35,292 bases of DNA from Thermoleophilia bacterium (lineage in GTDB: Bacteria > Actinomycetota > Thermoleophilia > BMS3ABIN01): positions 1 through 35,292 of the forward strand of contig JACWAM010000104.1 in the NCBI GenBank assembly GCA_014874265.1, read 5' to 3'. Positions within the stretch are counted from its first letter, which is position 1, and each line of letters starts with the position of its first letter. The notes under the pieces were generated by a model, which saw nothing but the letters and a program-made list of their open reading frames with translations, ran no database searches and was not told the origin of the DNA. A program made the position numbers and the translations under genes. This document shows positions 8,873 to 18,242 of this stretch, one piece after another.

Positions 8873-9640
8873 TTATCTCCGCTTTGCAGACCTGGCCCTG
8901 GCTTTCGCTTTGGCCTTTGGCTTCGGCTTGGCTTTGGCCTTTGGCTTTGCTTTAGCCTTTGGCTTTGCCTTCGGTTTGGCTTTGGCCTTGGCTTTGGCCT
9001 TGGCTTTAGCCTTCGGCTTGGCTTTGGCTTTAGCCTTAGGCTTGGCTTTAGCCTTCGCCTTGGCTTTGGCTTTGGCCTTCGCCTTGGCTTTCGGCTTGGC
9101 CTTAGGCTTGGCTTTCGGCTTGGCCTTGGCCGCGGTCGCCGATGGCTTCAACCCAAGCACTTTCTCGATGTCTCGTTTAAAAGCTTTCCAGTCGCGGCCG
9201 TAGAGGCGGTAAGGGTTCCAGGCCGTAACCGTCTTGGTGTAACGGTTAAACTCGTGGAAGTTGGGAGCCCGGCCCAGCTTCTTGGCGATGCGCACGCCCT
9301 CGTCAATATAGCGTTCTTTCGTTGGCTTGCGGGGCTTTTCCAGGCCGACGGTCACCTTGAGCTCGCGCACGCTCATGCCCATTCTTAAAGCCGGATATTT
9401 GGCGTCCACCTTGCCAAGCTTCACCAGCTTTTTCATCTCGTCTTTCGTCCGGCGGGCGGCGGGGATCATTCCCGCCTTGCGGACGGCATTGGTCCAGCCG
9501 CCAAACCTGGCCCTGATCGCTTCCGCGCTGGGACGATTCGGCCCTTCGAGATAGCCGTGATAAGTTGGCCCCATGAGGCCGTCCTTACTAGCTTTCTTAA
9601 GAGCATTTAGCAGATCCTGATCCGAATAAATTTTGTCCAT
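8873..9640 (-). CDS. homing-endonuclease-associated repeat protein with long Lys/Ala/Pro tail
   Basis: This 255-residue protein seems to be a basic, DNA-binding or nucleoid-type protein. Residues ~9-57 and ~110-157 each resemble the homing-endonuclease-associated repeat (HNH_repeat-like; GPTYHGYLEG...ARFGGWTNAVRKAGM and LGRAPNFHEFNRYT...YGRDWKAFKRDI). No HNH catalytic motif is present. Residues ~171-255 are an almost pure KAKPKA-type tail encoded by a degenerate 6-bp tandem repeat. Such tails are known from actinobacterial HupB and histone H1-like proteins and bind DNA without sequence specificity. The start is ATG with a good GAGAGGTAGG ribosome site. It is probably monocistronic. The combination of these repeats with an H1-like tail is unusual to me; DNA compaction is inference. 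Confidence 0.82.
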   Translation of the reverse strand: MDKIYSDQDLLNALKKASKDGLMGPTYHGYLEGPNRPSAEAIRARFGGWTNAVRKAGMIPAARRTKDEMKKLVKLGKVDAKYPALRMGMSVRELKVTVGLEKPRKPTKERYIDEGVRIAKKLGRAPNFHEFNRYTKTVTAWNPYRLYGRDWKAFKRDIEKVLGLKPSATAAKAKPKAKPKAKPKAKAKAKAKAKAKAKAKPKAKAKAKPKAKAKAKAKAKAKPKAKPKAKAKPKAKAKPKPKAKAKARARSAKRR

Positions 9641-9788
9641 ATTCCTACCTCTCTTGAATGGTCCCGCGGCAATGCTGGACCGGATTGAAGCCGCTCGAAA
9701 CGGCCTCCTGACGATTACCGGCTTTAATGCCGACCGACCAACAGTCCCCCGTGACTGTATTGCTTCGCGTCGGCTACTGGGTTAGAAC

Positions 9789-10991
9789 CTATCTTATTGT
9801 CTCCGCAACCAGATCCAGAATCCGGTTGGCACATGCCTCCTTGCTTGCCTTGCTGATGAAAACGTCCCGTTCGCCGGTAATAACGGTGACCTCGTTCTCA
9901 TCAGCCTCGAAACCGATATCATGCCTGGAAATGTCATTAAAGATGATCATGTCCAGTTTTTTCTGATTCAGCTTCCGGCGGGCCCGGTCAATCTCCCCTT
10001 CTCCGTATTCTGCCGCGAAGCCAATCTTTAGACCAATAGTATTATCAGTTCCTAAGTCAGAGACGATATCACCTGTTGGAATCAACTGCAAGTCAATTTT
10101 GTCCTCGCGTTGAAGTTTTCCCTTTGTTTCTGTGCCCGAAACCTTATAATCCGAAACTGCCGCCGCCATAAACAAAACATCAAGACGATCAATCTGCCGG
10201 TTGAGGACATCGCGCATCTCTGCGGCAGTGGTAACATCGATGTAATTGATGTCCGGCCGCCGCGAAAGCTCAACGTTTGCCGCCACCACCGTAACCTCTG
10301 CACCCCGCCGGCGCGCCGCCGCGGCAATGGCAAATCCCATCTTGCCGCTGGAGCGGTTTGAGATGAACCTGACCGCGTCAATCGGCTCCCGCGTTCCGCC
10401 GGCGGTGACAAGCACTCGCAGGCCCTCCAGATCACCCGAAACTTTTTCCCCGAGAAGCGCCTGTATCCTGTAAAAAATTTCCCGTGGCGACGCCAGGCGG
10501 CCGTCGCCGGTTTCGCCACAAGCGAGCACTCCGGGCTCCGGAGGCATTACGATAACCCCGCGCCGGTCAAGCAGCCTGACGTTGTGTTGCACAGCCGGAT
10601 GATGCCACATATGGTGGTTCATCGCCGGACAGATCATTACCGGGCAGTTGGCGGCGAGATATGTTGATAGCAAAAGATTATCGGCGATGCCGGCGGCCAT
10701 CTTGCCAATAGTGTTGGCGGTTGCGGGGGCTATCACGAGGAGATCGGCCCGGGCCAGCTCGATATGCGCAAAGGAATCCGTAACCGGCCCGTCACCGAAA
10801 AGGCGGCCCGTCACCGGGTGACCGCTGGCGGCCGCCAGCGACGGTTCACCAACAAAGCGGCTGCCGGACTCGGTGAGGATGACGCGCAGATTATAGCCCG
10901 CGCCCGCGAGGAGCCGCGCCAGCTCCACCGCCTTCACCGCGGCGATGCTGCCGGTTACCCCCAGCACAATCTGACAGCGGTTATTATTCAT
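9789..10991 (-). CDS. coaBC: bifunctional phosphopantothenoylcysteine decarboxylase/synthetase
   Basis: CoaBC couples 4'-phosphopantothenate to cysteine (CoaB, CTP-dependent) and decarboxylates the product (CoaC, FMN-dependent) in coenzyme A synthesis. In the 400 residues, the CoaC half shows GVTGSIAAVKAVELAR (~10-25), the catalytic histidine in SFAHIELA and the PAMNHHMW motif. The CoaB half begins near ~195 with VLVTAGGTREPIDAVRFISNRSSGK and has KLNQKKLDMIIFNDI near the C terminus. It follows rpoZ in the gmk-rpoZ-coaBC order usual in Actinobacteriota. The 200-nt gap from rpoZ contains two small hairpins (11024-11056 and 11126-11144). Confidence 0.96.
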   Translation of the reverse strand: MNNNRCQIVLGVTGSIAAVKAVELARLLAGAGYNLRVILTESGSRFVGEPSLAAASGHPVTGRLFGDGPVTDSFAHIELARADLLVIAPATANTIGKMAAGIADNLLLSTYLAANCPVMICPAMNHHMWHHPAVQHNVRLLDRRGVIVMPPEPGVLACGETGDGRLASPREIFYRIQALLGEKVSGDLEGLRVLVTAGGTREPIDAVRFISNRSSGKMGFAIAAAARRRGAEVTVVAANVELSRRPDINYIDVTTAAEMRDVLNRQIDRLDVLFMAAAVSDYKVSGTETKGKLQREDKIDLQLIPTGDIVSDLGTDNTIGLKIGFAAEYGEGEIDRARRKLNQKKLDMIIFNDISRHDIGFEADENEVTVITGERDVFISKASKEACANRILDLVAETIR

Positions 10992-11023
10992 AAACTGAAC
11001 CTGGTTAAGATGCGTGGCGCGGC

Positions 11024-11144
11024 GGAGTCAGCCGGGTGGCAACCGGGCATAACTCCACAAAATCCGGCAGTTGCCTCCGAAGCTGGCATCTTCTTTGGAT
11101 CAAACGCCGGCCGGAACTGGGGACGCCGGCAGCCAACCTGCCGG
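11024..11144. other. two hairpins in the rpoZ-coaBC gap
   Basis: A nested stem pairs GGAGT with ACTCC and CCGG with CCGG at 11024-11056. A perfect 7-bp stem CCGGCAG/CTGCCGG with a 5-nt loop lies at 11126-11144. Neither is followed by a T-run. They may be leader structures of coaBC or attenuate read-through from rpoZ; I recognise no known RNA family. Confidence 0.35.
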
Positions 11145-11192
11145 TTTAAATATATTCCAGCATAACCCGCTGGGGGCGGGCTCCGGAAAGAT

Positions 11193-11423
11193 TTAAACGC
11201 GGTAACGGTAAGATAACTTGCCGGCCGCTATCTCCTCCAGAGCGATCGTGAGGATATTTTTACTCCGCGTGTCGACAAGCGGGGGCGGGATATCGTCGAT
11301 GCTGCCTTCCTCACGGCTGCGGTAATAATTGGTGATTTGACGGGCGCGCTTCGCAGCCAGCGCCACCAGGGCATATTTTGAATCAACCTTTTCCAGCAGA
11401 GTGTCAATTCGGGGATTGTTCAA
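11193..11423 (-). CDS. rpoZ: RNA polymerase omega subunit
   Basis: Omega helps assemble RNA polymerase by latching beta-prime. The 76 residues show the family pattern: DTLLEKVDSKYALVALAAKRARQI (~7-30), then NILTIALEEIAAGKL near the C terminus. The start is TTG, overlapping the gmk stop as TTGA, with a GGAGG ribosome site six bases upstream. Translation is therefore probably coupled to gmk. Confidence 0.94.
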   Translation of the reverse strand: MNNPRIDTLLEKVDSKYALVALAAKRARQITNYYRSREEGSIDDIPPPLVDTRSKNILTIALEEIAAGKLSYRYRV

Positions 11424-12025
11424 TTCTTACCTCCGCTCAATGCCGTCCCGATGGCCCCTTGCAGCTCATCGGCGGCTTTATCAACATCTTCATTGACTAT
11501 AATGTAATCAAATTCTTTCTGCGCCGCAAGCTCGCCACGGGCTCGCTGGAGGCGGGCGGCAATTTCCGCGGGAGTTTCCGTCTGCCTTGCCGTCAGCCTC
11601 CGGCTTAGCTCCGCAAAATCAGGGGGAGCAATAAATATCAAAACCGCCCCTGGAATCAGCCGCCGCACCTTGCGGGCGCCTTCCAGCTCGATCTCCAGGA
11701 TGATGTTTCTGCCGCTCTGGAGGTTTTTTTCGACTTCGCTTCTGAGCGTGCCGTAATAGCCGGAGCCATACTTGACAAATTCTATGAAGTCTCCCGCTTC
11801 CATCCGTTTTTCAAACTCTTTTTGAGAAAGAAAAAAATATTCCCGGCCCTGTTTTTCTTCCTGGCGGCGAGGTCTGGTTGTTGCTGATCTGGCAAGGAAA
11901 GTGTTATCGAGACGGGGCAGTACTTTGCCAATCAAAGTGCCCTTGCCGGCCCCGGAAGGACCTGAGACGACCAGCAGGCGGCCCGGTTTCGCCGGGCCTG
12001 AGGGCTTATCGGCGAAAAAAGGCAA
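11420..12025 (-). CDS. gmk: guanylate kinase
   Basis: Guanylate kinase phosphorylates GMP to GDP with ATP. Near the N terminus the P-loop VVSGPSGAGKGT is clear. It is followed by the GMP-binding region (SATTRPRRQEEKQGREYFFLS, with the FIEFVKYGSGYYGT segment) and the later LEIELEGARKVR. I chose the TTG at 12025, with GGGAG just upstream, giving 201 residues as usual for Gmk. Another in-frame TTG at 12061 would extend it further into mihF. Either way the start lies inside the last codons of mihF, so the two are probably translationally coupled. It is in the mihF-gmk-rpoZ-coaBC unit. Confidence 0.94.
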   Translation of the reverse strand: MPFFADKPSGPAKPGRLLVVSGPSGAGKGTLIGKVLPRLDNTFLARSATTRPRRQEEKQGREYFFLSQKEFEKRMEAGDFIEFVKYGSGYYGTLRSEVEKNLQSGRNIILEIELEGARKVRRLIPGAVLIFIAPPDFAELSRRLTARQTETPAEIAARLQRARGELAAQKEFDYIIVNEDVDKAADELQGAIGTALSGGKN

Positions 12026-12338
12026 CCAGCTCCCGCCGCTGCCGCCCCGACAGCCCGCCAACCGTTTTATTGGAACTGATGCGGCAGTGATTTAGCACCT
12101 TGGCCGATTTTACTTTGCCACAATTAGGGACCGATAACAAAACATCGACCACCTTTGCCGTCCTGATGAACTCAGGCGGGTCGGCAAGGATCTGATCGAT
12201 TTGCGTAATGCCTTTTTTGAGGTCTTTTTTGAGCTGCGCCCTTTTTGACCGTATCTCATTGGCGCGGCCGAGGGCGTCCAGCCGCTGTTCCAGAGTCCTT
12301 ATCGGAGTAGCCGATGCTTGTTCGGGAGGAGATGACAT
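12006..12338 (-). CDS. mihF: actinobacterial integration host factor
   Basis: MihF is the actinobacterial nucleoid protein, unrelated to proteobacterial IHF, that bends DNA and supports phage integration and global transcription. The 110 residues contain the family's LLSVPNCGKVKSAKVLNHCRIS helix-hairpin-helix-like segment (~67-88) and the C-terminal LSGRQRRELVAFF. The helical N-terminal part is rich in Lys and Arg. The gene directly precedes gmk, the standard actinobacterial arrangement, and is one of the best lineage markers here. The ATG follows a TATAAT box by only seven bases with no ribosome site, which suggests a leaderless mRNA. Confidence 0.93.
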   Translation of the reverse strand: MSSPPEQASATPIRTLEQRLDALGRANEIRSKRAQLKKDLKKGITQIDQILADPPEFIRTAKVVDVLLSVPNCGKVKSAKVLNHCRISSNKTVGGLSGRQRRELVAFFRR

Positions 12339-12345
12339 CGACGTT

Positions 12346-12375
12346 ATTATATGAGCAAAAAGTGGGTCTTTGCAA
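12346..12375 (-). promoter_or_regulatory. promoter of mihF, predicted leaderless start
   Basis: On the minus strand TTGCAA (12370-12375) and a perfect TATAAT (12346-12351) are separated by 18 nt. Seven bases lie between the -10 box and the ATG, so transcription should begin at or next to the A of the start codon. No ribosome site is present, in agreement with leaderless translation. Confidence 0.7.
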
Positions 12376-12491
12376 GGATTATTTTACAGTTAAATTCCAT
12401 AAGTTAATCGGATAGCAAGGTCCCGTTTCCTGTGATATATTCAATCGATTCAGCGGGGAGGCTATATAAATTTTCAAAAGAAAGGGTCAAC

Positions 12492-13184
12492 ATGCGGAAA
12501 AAAATGTTGATGGCGGCAGCAGTGGTTCTCACGGGCGTGGCGATGATCATGGCGGCGGGCTGCGGCAGCAGCACCCCCCAGGCACAAAACCAGCCGAAGG
12601 CGCCGGCGTCCTCTCCCGGCAGCGGAGGCAGTAACGCCTTTAGCCAGCAGATAGACGCCCTCAAGAAGACGGCAATGACCGTGACAGAGACCGAAAACGG
12701 CAAGAAAACCGGCAAGTGGACGCAAGGCAGCGACGGCAGCTGGCGATGGGACGCAGAAAGCGGCAGTAGCAATTCCGTTATTATCTACAACGCCTCCCAG
12801 AAAAAAACGTGGACGATCGACGGCAATACCGCCACCGAATTAACAGTTCCAGCAACCGCTTATGAGGGGTTTAACCCCGCCATGATGCTGGCGGTTTTTG
12901 CCTACGTGCCCGGGACGGGCAGCGGCGATACGCGCGAGTATGATGCGAACGGGTCAAAACTGACAGTTGAGCTTAAGGGGCCCAATGGCCTTCCCAGCAA
13001 AGCCACATCTGTGAATGCGAGCAATACAACCGTATGGGTTTTCGATTACACCAGCGTCCCGAGCAGCGCCTTCGATCTGCCCAGCGGCGTGACCGTGCAG
13101 ACGGTTCCCGGCTTGGGCGGCGGCGCCAGTAGCACAAGCACGATTCCGGGTGGCGGCAGCGTGCCGCAGATTCCCGGCCAGTAA
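12492..13184 (+). CDS. putative secreted lipoprotein
   Basis: The 230-residue protein starts with a type II signal peptide: MRKK, a hydrophobic stretch (~5-20) and a lipobox ending in Cys24 (IMAAGC). It would be lipidated and anchored outside the membrane. A Ser/Pro/Gln-rich linker (~27-50) follows. The mature domain has short beta-strand motifs (WTQGSDGSWRWDAES, KTWTIDGNTATEL, FDYTSVPSSAFDLPSGV). It resembles in style the beta-rich LolA/LppX-like lipoproteins, but I cannot name the family. The tail is Gly/Ser/Pro-rich. The ATG at 12492 has an AAAGGG ribosome site. It is one of the few plus-strand genes, divergent from mihF and closed by a strong terminator. Confidence 0.82.
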   Translation: MRKKMLMAAAVVLTGVAMIMAAGCGSSTPQAQNQPKAPASSPGSGGSNAFSQQIDALKKTAMTVTETENGKKTGKWTQGSDGSWRWDAESGSSNSVIIYNASQKKTWTIDGNTATELTVPATAYEGFNPAMMLAVFAYVPGTGSGDTREYDANGSKLTVELKGPNGLPSKATSVNASNTTVWVFDYTSVPSSAFDLPSGVTVQTVPGLGGGASSTSTIPGGGSVPQIPGQ

Positions 13185-13217
13185 TGTATTGATTACAATA
13201 CTCAAGTGAGCAAAGAC

Positions 13218-13241
13218 AGGGCCGCCCTTCCGGGCGGCCCT
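13218..13241. terminator. bidirectional hairpin between the lipoprotein gene and pyrD
   Basis: A perfect 10-bp stem (AGGGCCGCCC with GGGCGGCCCT) with loop TTCC lies between the convergent lipoprotein gene and the pyr operon. It likely ends transcription from both sides, although the T-tracts are poor. Confidence 0.8.
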
Positions 13242-13247
13242 GAAACC

Positions 13248-13275
13248 GATCCCTCGGCTTCGCCTCGGGACGACA
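13248..13275 (+). repeat. dispersed GATTCCTCGGCTTCG-type intergenic repeat, copy 1
   Basis: This copy reads GATCCCTCGGCTTCGCCTCG followed by GGACGACA. Related copies occur at 23027-23054, 23242-23276 and, inverted and truncated, 32691-32712. All lie in intergenic DNA. The GGC-TTC-GCC core is a small palindrome. Confidence 0.6.
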
Positions 13276-13345
13276 CATTTAACCTGGCCTTTTTACGTTC
13301 GCCTTGTTTTTTTCCACCACCCACCTCTACCATCCATCATCCGCT

Positions 13346-14266
13346 TTAATGCGCAACGCCGATCAGCTCGCTGGCTGAGCCGATGCCGTGCTCATTGATC
13401 AGCCGCCCGAGCTCGGGAGCCATGGCCGCCGCCAGCGGATCACGGAAACTTGCCGTCCCCACCGCTACCGCCGTAGCGCCGGCCGCCATGAATTCCAGCG
13501 CATCCTGAGCCGTAGTGACACCGCCCATACCAATGACGGGCACATCCAGCTCGCGGCTAACCAGAAAAACAGCCCTAAGCGCCACCGGCTTGATCGCCGG
13601 CCCCGAAAGACCGCCGGTGACATGGCCCAGTACCGGTTTGAGGCTGTAGCGGTCCAGCGCCATGCCGTGCACCGTATTGATGAGCGAGACACAGTCGGCG
13701 CCGCCGTCGACCGCCGCGGCGGCAACCTCAATGATGTCGGTGACATTGGGCGTCAGTTTGACGATAAGAAACTTTGAAGTGGCCTGGCGCGCCAGCACCG
13801 TGGCCTGGCGCGTCTTTTCCGGATCCAGTCCCAGCGCCCGGCCGTCAAGCTCAACATTAGGGCAGGAGACGTTAAGCTCAATGGCGGCAACCTCCTCGCG
13901 ACTATCGAGCATCGCGGCGCAGCGGCCGTAGTCTTCTGTCTCCTCGCCGGCGATGCTGGCAATAACCGGGACCGGCAGCGACTCAAGCCGGTGCAGGTCC
14001 TCCGTGATGAACGCCTCGATGCCGTGGTTGGCAAGTCCAATGGAATTAAGCAGTCCGGCCGCTGTCTCCTGGAGACGGGGCGGCGGATTGCCCGCGCGCG
14101 GCTGCAATGTCACGGTCTTGGGAATGTACGCGGCAAAGGGAAAGGAGACGAACAGATCTTCCTCGAGCGCCTTGTCCGCCGCCAGCACGTCAAACGTGCC
14201 CGAGGCGTTGATGATGGGATGGGCCAGCTCGAGCGGTCCAAGTTTGATCTCGAGGTTTACTGCCAT
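13346..14266 (-). CDS. pyrD: dihydroorotate dehydrogenase, class 1B catalytic subunit
   Basis: PyrD oxidises dihydroorotate to orotate with FMN; class 1B enzymes pass the electrons to NAD+ through PyrK. The 306 residues form a TIM barrel. Visible motifs are the FMN-binding INASGTFD (~19-26), NSIGLANHGIEAF, the catalytic cysteine in ELNVSCPNVELDG (~150), IVKLTPNVTDI, and the phosphate-binding IGMGGVTTAQDALEFMAAGA and AVAVGTASF. The start overlaps the pyrK stop by 10 nt, so the two subunits are probably translated together. It is the last gene of the pyr operon here. Confidence 0.96.
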   Translation of the reverse strand: MAVNLEIKLGPLELAHPIINASGTFDVLAADKALEEDLFVSFPFAAYIPKTVTLQPRAGNPPPRLQETAAGLLNSIGLANHGIEAFITEDLHRLESLPVPVIASIAGEETEDYGRCAAMLDSREEVAAIELNVSCPNVELDGRALGLDPEKTRQATVLARQATSKFLIVKLTPNVTDIIEVAAAAVDGGADCVSLINTVHGMALDRYSLKPVLGHVTGGLSGPAIKPVALRAVFLVSRELDVPVIGMGGVTTAQDALEFMAAGATAVAVGTASFRDPLAAAMAPELGRLINEHGIGSASELIGVAH

Positions 14267-15045
14267 GAAATGTCTTCCACGTCAAAAACGGGACCGTCGT
14301 TGCAAACCCTGAGGTAGCCGCCGGCTCCCCGGATAACGCAGCCCTGGCAAGAACCGATGCCGCAGGCCATATGCGCCTCCACCGAGACCTGGGCCGCGTT
14401 GCCGCACTCGCGGGCGATCCGGGCAACCGCAGCCAGCATGGGGCTGGGACCGCAGGCAAATATCTCCGGTGTTGGCTTGCCGGGTTCGCGCGCCAGGCAA
14501 CCCGGCAATGGATCCGAAACCAGGCCCAAGCGGCCAACCGAGCCGTCTTCGGTAATCACGTCAGTTCTGACGCCGCTAAAAAGCTCCGTGGCAACCGCCT
14601 CCTTCCGGGTGCGGAAGCCGAGCAGGCAGCGGACCTCGCGCCCCTCGGCGGCGAGCGATCTGGCCAGCAGCTTCAGCGGCGAGATCCCGATGCCGCCACC
14701 TACCAAAACAGCAGGGGCTTCGCCTTCGAAACGGAATCCCATCCCCAGTGGTCCAAGCACGCTGACGCGATCCCCGATCCCGGCCGCCGCCAGCCTCGCC
14801 GTGCCCTTTCCAACCGGATCAATCAGCATCGTCACCAGATCCGATTCAACGTTGTGTATCCCCATCGGCCGCGGCAGCAACGGATCGAGCTCGTTACCGG
14901 ACATCCGGATCATCAGGAACTGCCCTGGGTGCGCCAGATTGGCGATCTGGGGGGCGACAAAAGAGATCAACCGGTAGGCGCCCACCTGCCGGCTCTCGAC
15001 GACGGCGCACTTAAGCAGCTCAGCTGGAATGAGCCCGGCGTCCAT
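14257..15045 (-). CDS. pyrK: dihydroorotate dehydrogenase electron-transfer subunit
   Basis: PyrK carries FAD and a [2Fe-2S] cluster and links PyrD to NAD+. The 262 residues contain the flavin-binding [10 protein letters not shown], a [23 protein letters not shown] segment, the NAD-binding [19 protein letters not shown] and ACGPSPML. The C-terminal cluster motif CGIGSCQGC is followed by a fourth Cys in RVCNDGPVF. The ATG lies within the last codons of carB (26-nt overlap), indicating coupling. Its presence makes the PyrD next to it class 1B. Confidence 0.95.
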   Translation of the reverse strand: MDAGLIPAELLKCAVVESRQVGAYRLISFVAPQIANLAHPGQFLMIRMSGNELDPLLPRPMGIHNVESDLVTMLIDPVGKGTARLAAAGIGDRVSVLGPLGMGFRFEGEAPAVLVGGGIGISPLKLLARSLAAEGREVRCLLGFRTRKEAVATELFSGVRTDVITEDGSVGRLGLVSDPLPGCLAREPGKPTPEIFACGPSPMLAAVARIARECGNAAQVSVEAHMACGIGSCQGCVIRGAGGYLRVCNDGPVFDVEDISWQ

Positions 15046-18000
15046 GAAGATGCTGAAGGGTATGAAGCTGCATTCCCGGTTCCCGGCTGGCTTCGATGGC
15101 GGCGACGGCGGCTTCGGCTCCTGCCATCGTGGTAATGCACGGCGTCCCGGTGCGAAGCGTCGCGCGGCGGATCTCGTATCCGTCAGCGCGGGCGCCCCTG
15201 CCTCTGGGAGTGTTAAACACGGCGTCGATCTTGCCGGTGAGAATCAAGTCCACCACGTTGGGTTTGCCTTCGGAAAACTTGCGGACCGGCTCCGCCTCAA
15301 TGCCGGCCTCAGTCAGTGCCTTGGCCGTACCCTCAGTGGCGACCATCCGGAATCCCAGAGCGTACAGGCGCCGGGCCAGTTGCACCGCCTGCTCCTTGTC
15401 GGAGTCACAGTTGCTCATGAAGATCGTTCCTTTTTTCGGCAGCGTCTGTCCGGCGGCCTCCTGCGCTTTGGCGAACGCAATCGGAAAACTGGTGGCCACA
15501 CCCATCACTTCGCCGGTGGATTTCATCTCGGGACCCAGAGTGGTGTCGGCGCCGGGCAGCCTCGAAAACGGCAGCACCGCCTCCTTGACGGTAACGTGCG
15601 GATGAACCGGTCCTTCCGGCAGGCCCATATCCTTCAGCTTCTCACCCAGGATGATGCGCGTGGCAACCTTGGCCAGCGGCACCCCGATTGACTTGCTGAC
15701 GAAAGGCACTGTGCGCGAACCGCGCGGATTGGCCTCCAGGACATACACTTCACCGTCCTTGACAGCGAACTGGATGTTTATCAGTCCGATGACCCCCAGC
15801 TCCAGCGCCAGGCTGGCGGTGTGTTCCCTGGCTTTGACCGTCAGCTCATCCGAAAGCGAGAAAGCGGGGATGACGCAGGCGCTGTCGCCCGAATGCACTC
15901 CGGCTTCCTCCACGTGCTGCATGATGGCGCCGATGTAGACCTCGCCACCGTCGCAGACGGCGTCGACATCGATCTCCATAGCATCTTCAAGAAATTTGTC
16001 AAGAAGAATCGGGTGCTTTGGCGAAGCCTGGACGGCCTGCTCGATATACCGCTCCAGGTCCTCCCGCGAATAGACGATCTCCATGGCGCGCCCGCCGAGA
16101 ACGTAAGAGGGCCGCACCAGCAGGGGATAGCCAATCTTGGCGGCTATTTCCAGGGCTTCTTCCAGGCTGGGGGCCGTCCCGTAAGGAGGATGGGCGATGC
16201 CAAGCCGGCGGAGGATGCCGCCGAAGCGGCTGCGGTCCTCGGCCAGGTCGATCGCCTCCTGGGGTGTCCCCAGGATCGGCACGCCGGCAGCGGCCAGGCC
16301 GGCGGCGATCTTGAGCGGCGTCTGGCCGCCGAACTGAACGATCACCCCTTTTGGCTGCTCGTTCGCAACCACTTCCAGCACGTCCTCGAGAGTGAGCGGC
16401 TCAAAGTAGAGGCGATCGGAGATGTTGTAATCGGTACTGACCGTCTCCGGATTGCAGTTGACCATGATTGCTTCATAACCGCACTGGCGGGCGACCATGA
16501 CGGCATGCACACAGCAGTAGTCAAACTCGATGCCCTGTCCAATCCGGTTGGGTCCGCTCCCCAGGATGATTACTTTCTCGCGTCCGGACGCAAGCGCCTC
16601 GTTCTCGTCGTCGTAACAAGAATAAAAGTAAGGCGTCTCGGCATCGAACTCGGCAGCGCAGGTGTCTACCGCTTTGTAAACCGGCGTAATTCCGGCTCCC
16701 CGCCGCGCGGACCTGACGTCGGCTTCGGCCGATCCGGTAAAAGCGGCAATCTGGGCGTCGGAAAAACCGGTCTGCTTTGCCAGGCGCAACTCTCCGGGGG
16801 TCAGGCTGCCCAGCTCTCGGTCCCGGAGGTTGCCCTCCCTCCGGATGATCTCCTCAAATTCCCGGATAAACCAGAGGTTGATCTGCGTGGCCGCCTTGAT
16901 ATCCGCCGCCGGCGTTCCCCGCCTAAGCAGCTCCATGATCAGGTCGTACCGGTCAGCGCCCGGCGTGGCGATTGCCACTAGCAACTCCTTCGTGGCGGCT
17001 CCGGTCTTGATCTCCACGTCAAGCTCGCGCGAGCGCATCGATTTGAGGAACGCCTCCTTGAAGGTGCGGCCAATCGCCATGTTCTCGCCCACACTTTTCA
17101 TGTGCGTGGTCAAGGTGGCATCGACCTGGGGGAATTTCTCAAACGCCCAGCGCGGCGTCTTCACGACCACGTAATCGATCGTTGGCTCGAAGCAGGCCGG
17201 CGTCTTCCGGGTGATATCATTGGGGATCTCGTCCAGTGTGTAACCCACCGCCAGCCGGGCGGCGATCTTGGCGATGGGAAAGCCGGTCGCTTTGGAAGCC
17301 AGCGCCGAACTGCGCGATACGCGCGGATTCATCTCAATGACAACAATCTCCTCGGTGTCGGGGTTGACCGCAAACTGGATGTTGGAGCCGCCGGTCTCCA
17401 CGCCGATCTCGCGGATGATCGCCAGCGAGGCGTCGCGCAGCCGCTGGTACTGCGCGTCGGTAAGCGTCTGAGCCGGCGCCACCGTGATGCTGTCGCCGGT
17501 ATGGATCCCCATCGGATCCACATTCTCGATCGAGCAGACGATGACGACGTTGTCCGCCCGGTCGCGCATCACCTCAAGCTCAAACTCCTGCCAGCCCATC
17601 ACCGACTCCTCCAGAAGCACCTGGCCGATGGGGCTGGCGCTCGTGCCGTGCTCGACGGCCCGGCAGAAGGAATCGATGTCATGGGCGACGCCGCCGCCAT
17701 GCCCTCCCAGGGTAAAGCTGGGCCGCACGATGACCGGCAGCGTCAGATTGTTCAGCTTCTCACAGGCCTCCTTTACCGACCTGGCCAGATCGCTGCGCGG
17801 CACGCGCAGGCCGATCCGCTGCATGGCGCTGCGAAATTCTTCCCTCTCCTCGGCGCGGTTGATCGCCTTGGCATCGGCGCCGATCAGTTCGACTCCGTGC
17901 GTGTCCAGCACCCCGGCCCGGTGCAGGTCCATCGCCAGATTAAGCGCCGTCTGCCCCCCCAGCGTCGGCAGCAGCGCGTCCGGCCGCTCCTGTTCAATAA

Positions 18001-18235
18001 TGGCGGTCAGCGTGGGAACGTCCAACGGCTCGATGTAGGTGCGGGTGGCGAAATCCGGATCGGTCATGATCGTCGCCGGATTGGAATTTACCAGGATCAC
18101 CTCGTACCCTTCTTCCATTAGCACTTGGCAGGCCTGGGTGCCGGAGTAGTCGAACTCGCAGGCCTGGCCGATCACGATCGGCCCGGAGCCGATCAGCAGG
18201 ATCTTGTTGATATTGTCGCGGCGTGGCATAAGCAA
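15020..18235 (-). CDS. carB: carbamoyl-phosphate synthase large subunit
   Basis: CarB makes carbamoyl phosphate from bicarbonate, ATP and ammonia channelled from CarA, for pyrimidine and arginine synthesis. The 1071 residues match the family. There are two ATP-grasp halves: the first has [17 protein letters not shown] at ~16-32 and the second begins near ~550 with [20 protein letters not shown]-terminal allosteric (MGS-like) domain (~935-1060) contains [20 protein letters not shown] and [20 protein letters not shown]. It lies 7 nt after carA. Location inside the pyr operon suggests pyrimidine-responsive control through the PyrR leader. Confidence 0.98.
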   Translation of the reverse strand: MLMPRRDNINKILLIGSGPIVIGQACEFDYSGTQACQVLMEEGYEVILVNSNPATIMTDPDFATRTYIEPLDVPTLTAIIEQERPDALLPTLGGQTALNLAMDLHRAGVLDTHGVELIGADAKAINRAEEREEFRSAMQRIGLRVPRSDLARSVKEACEKLNNLTLPVIVRPSFTLGGHGGGVAHDIDSFCRAVEHGTSASPIGQVLLEESVMGWQEFELEVMRDRADNVVIVCSIENVDPMGIHTGDSITVAPAQTLTDAQYQRLRDASLAIIREIGVETGGSNIQFAVNPDTEEIVVIEMNPRVSRSSALASKATGFPIAKIAARLAVGYTLDEIPNDITRKTPACFEPTIDYVVVKTPRWAFEKFPQVDATLTTHMKSVGENMAIGRTFKEAFLKSMRSRELDVEIKTGAATKELLVAIATPGADRYDLIMELLRRGTPAADIKAATQINLWFIREFEEIIRREGNLRDRELGSLTPGELRLAKQTGFSDAQIAAFTGSAEADVRSARRGAGITPVYKAVDTCAAEFDAETPYFYSCYDDENEALASGREKVIILGSGPNRIGQGIEFDYCCVHAVMVARQCGYEAIMVNCNPETVSTDYNISDRLYFEPLTLEDVLEVVANEQPKGVIVQFGGQTPLKIAAGLAAAGVPILGTPQEAIDLAEDRSRFGGILRRLGIAHPPYGTAPSLEEALEIAAKIGYPLLVRPSYVLGGRAMEIVYSREDLERYIEQAVQASPKHPILLDKFLEDAMEIDVDAVCDGGEVYIGAIMQHVEEAGVHSGDSACVIPAFSLSDELTVKAREHTASLALELGVIGLINIQFAVKDGEVYVLEANPRGSRTVPFVSKSIGVPLAKVATRIILGEKLKDMGLPEGPVHPHVTVKEAVLPFSRLPGADTTLGPEMKSTGEVMGVATSFPIAFAKAQEAAGQTLPKKGTIFMSNCDSDKEQAVQLARRLYALGFRMVATEGTAKALTEAGIEAEPVRKFSEGKPNVVDLILTGKIDAVFNTPRGRGARADGYEIRRATLRTGTPCITTMAGAEAAVAAIEASREPGMQLHTLQHLHGRRAHSS

Positions 18236-18242
18236 GCTTTGG

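Noticed and set aside
8880-9130. Short tandem repeat that might suggest a CRISPR or satellite array
   Set aside because: The period is 6 bp and in frame; it encodes the KAKPKA tail of a protein.
8910-9203. Plus-strand Ala/Leu/Phe/Gly-rich frame looking like a membrane protein
   Set aside because: It is the complement of the Lys/Ala/Pro tandem repeat of the 8873-9640 gene.
15821-18121. Long plus-strand open frames opposite carB (386 and 339 codons)
   Set aside because: They are shadows of carB, with no ribosome sites or protein-like motifs.
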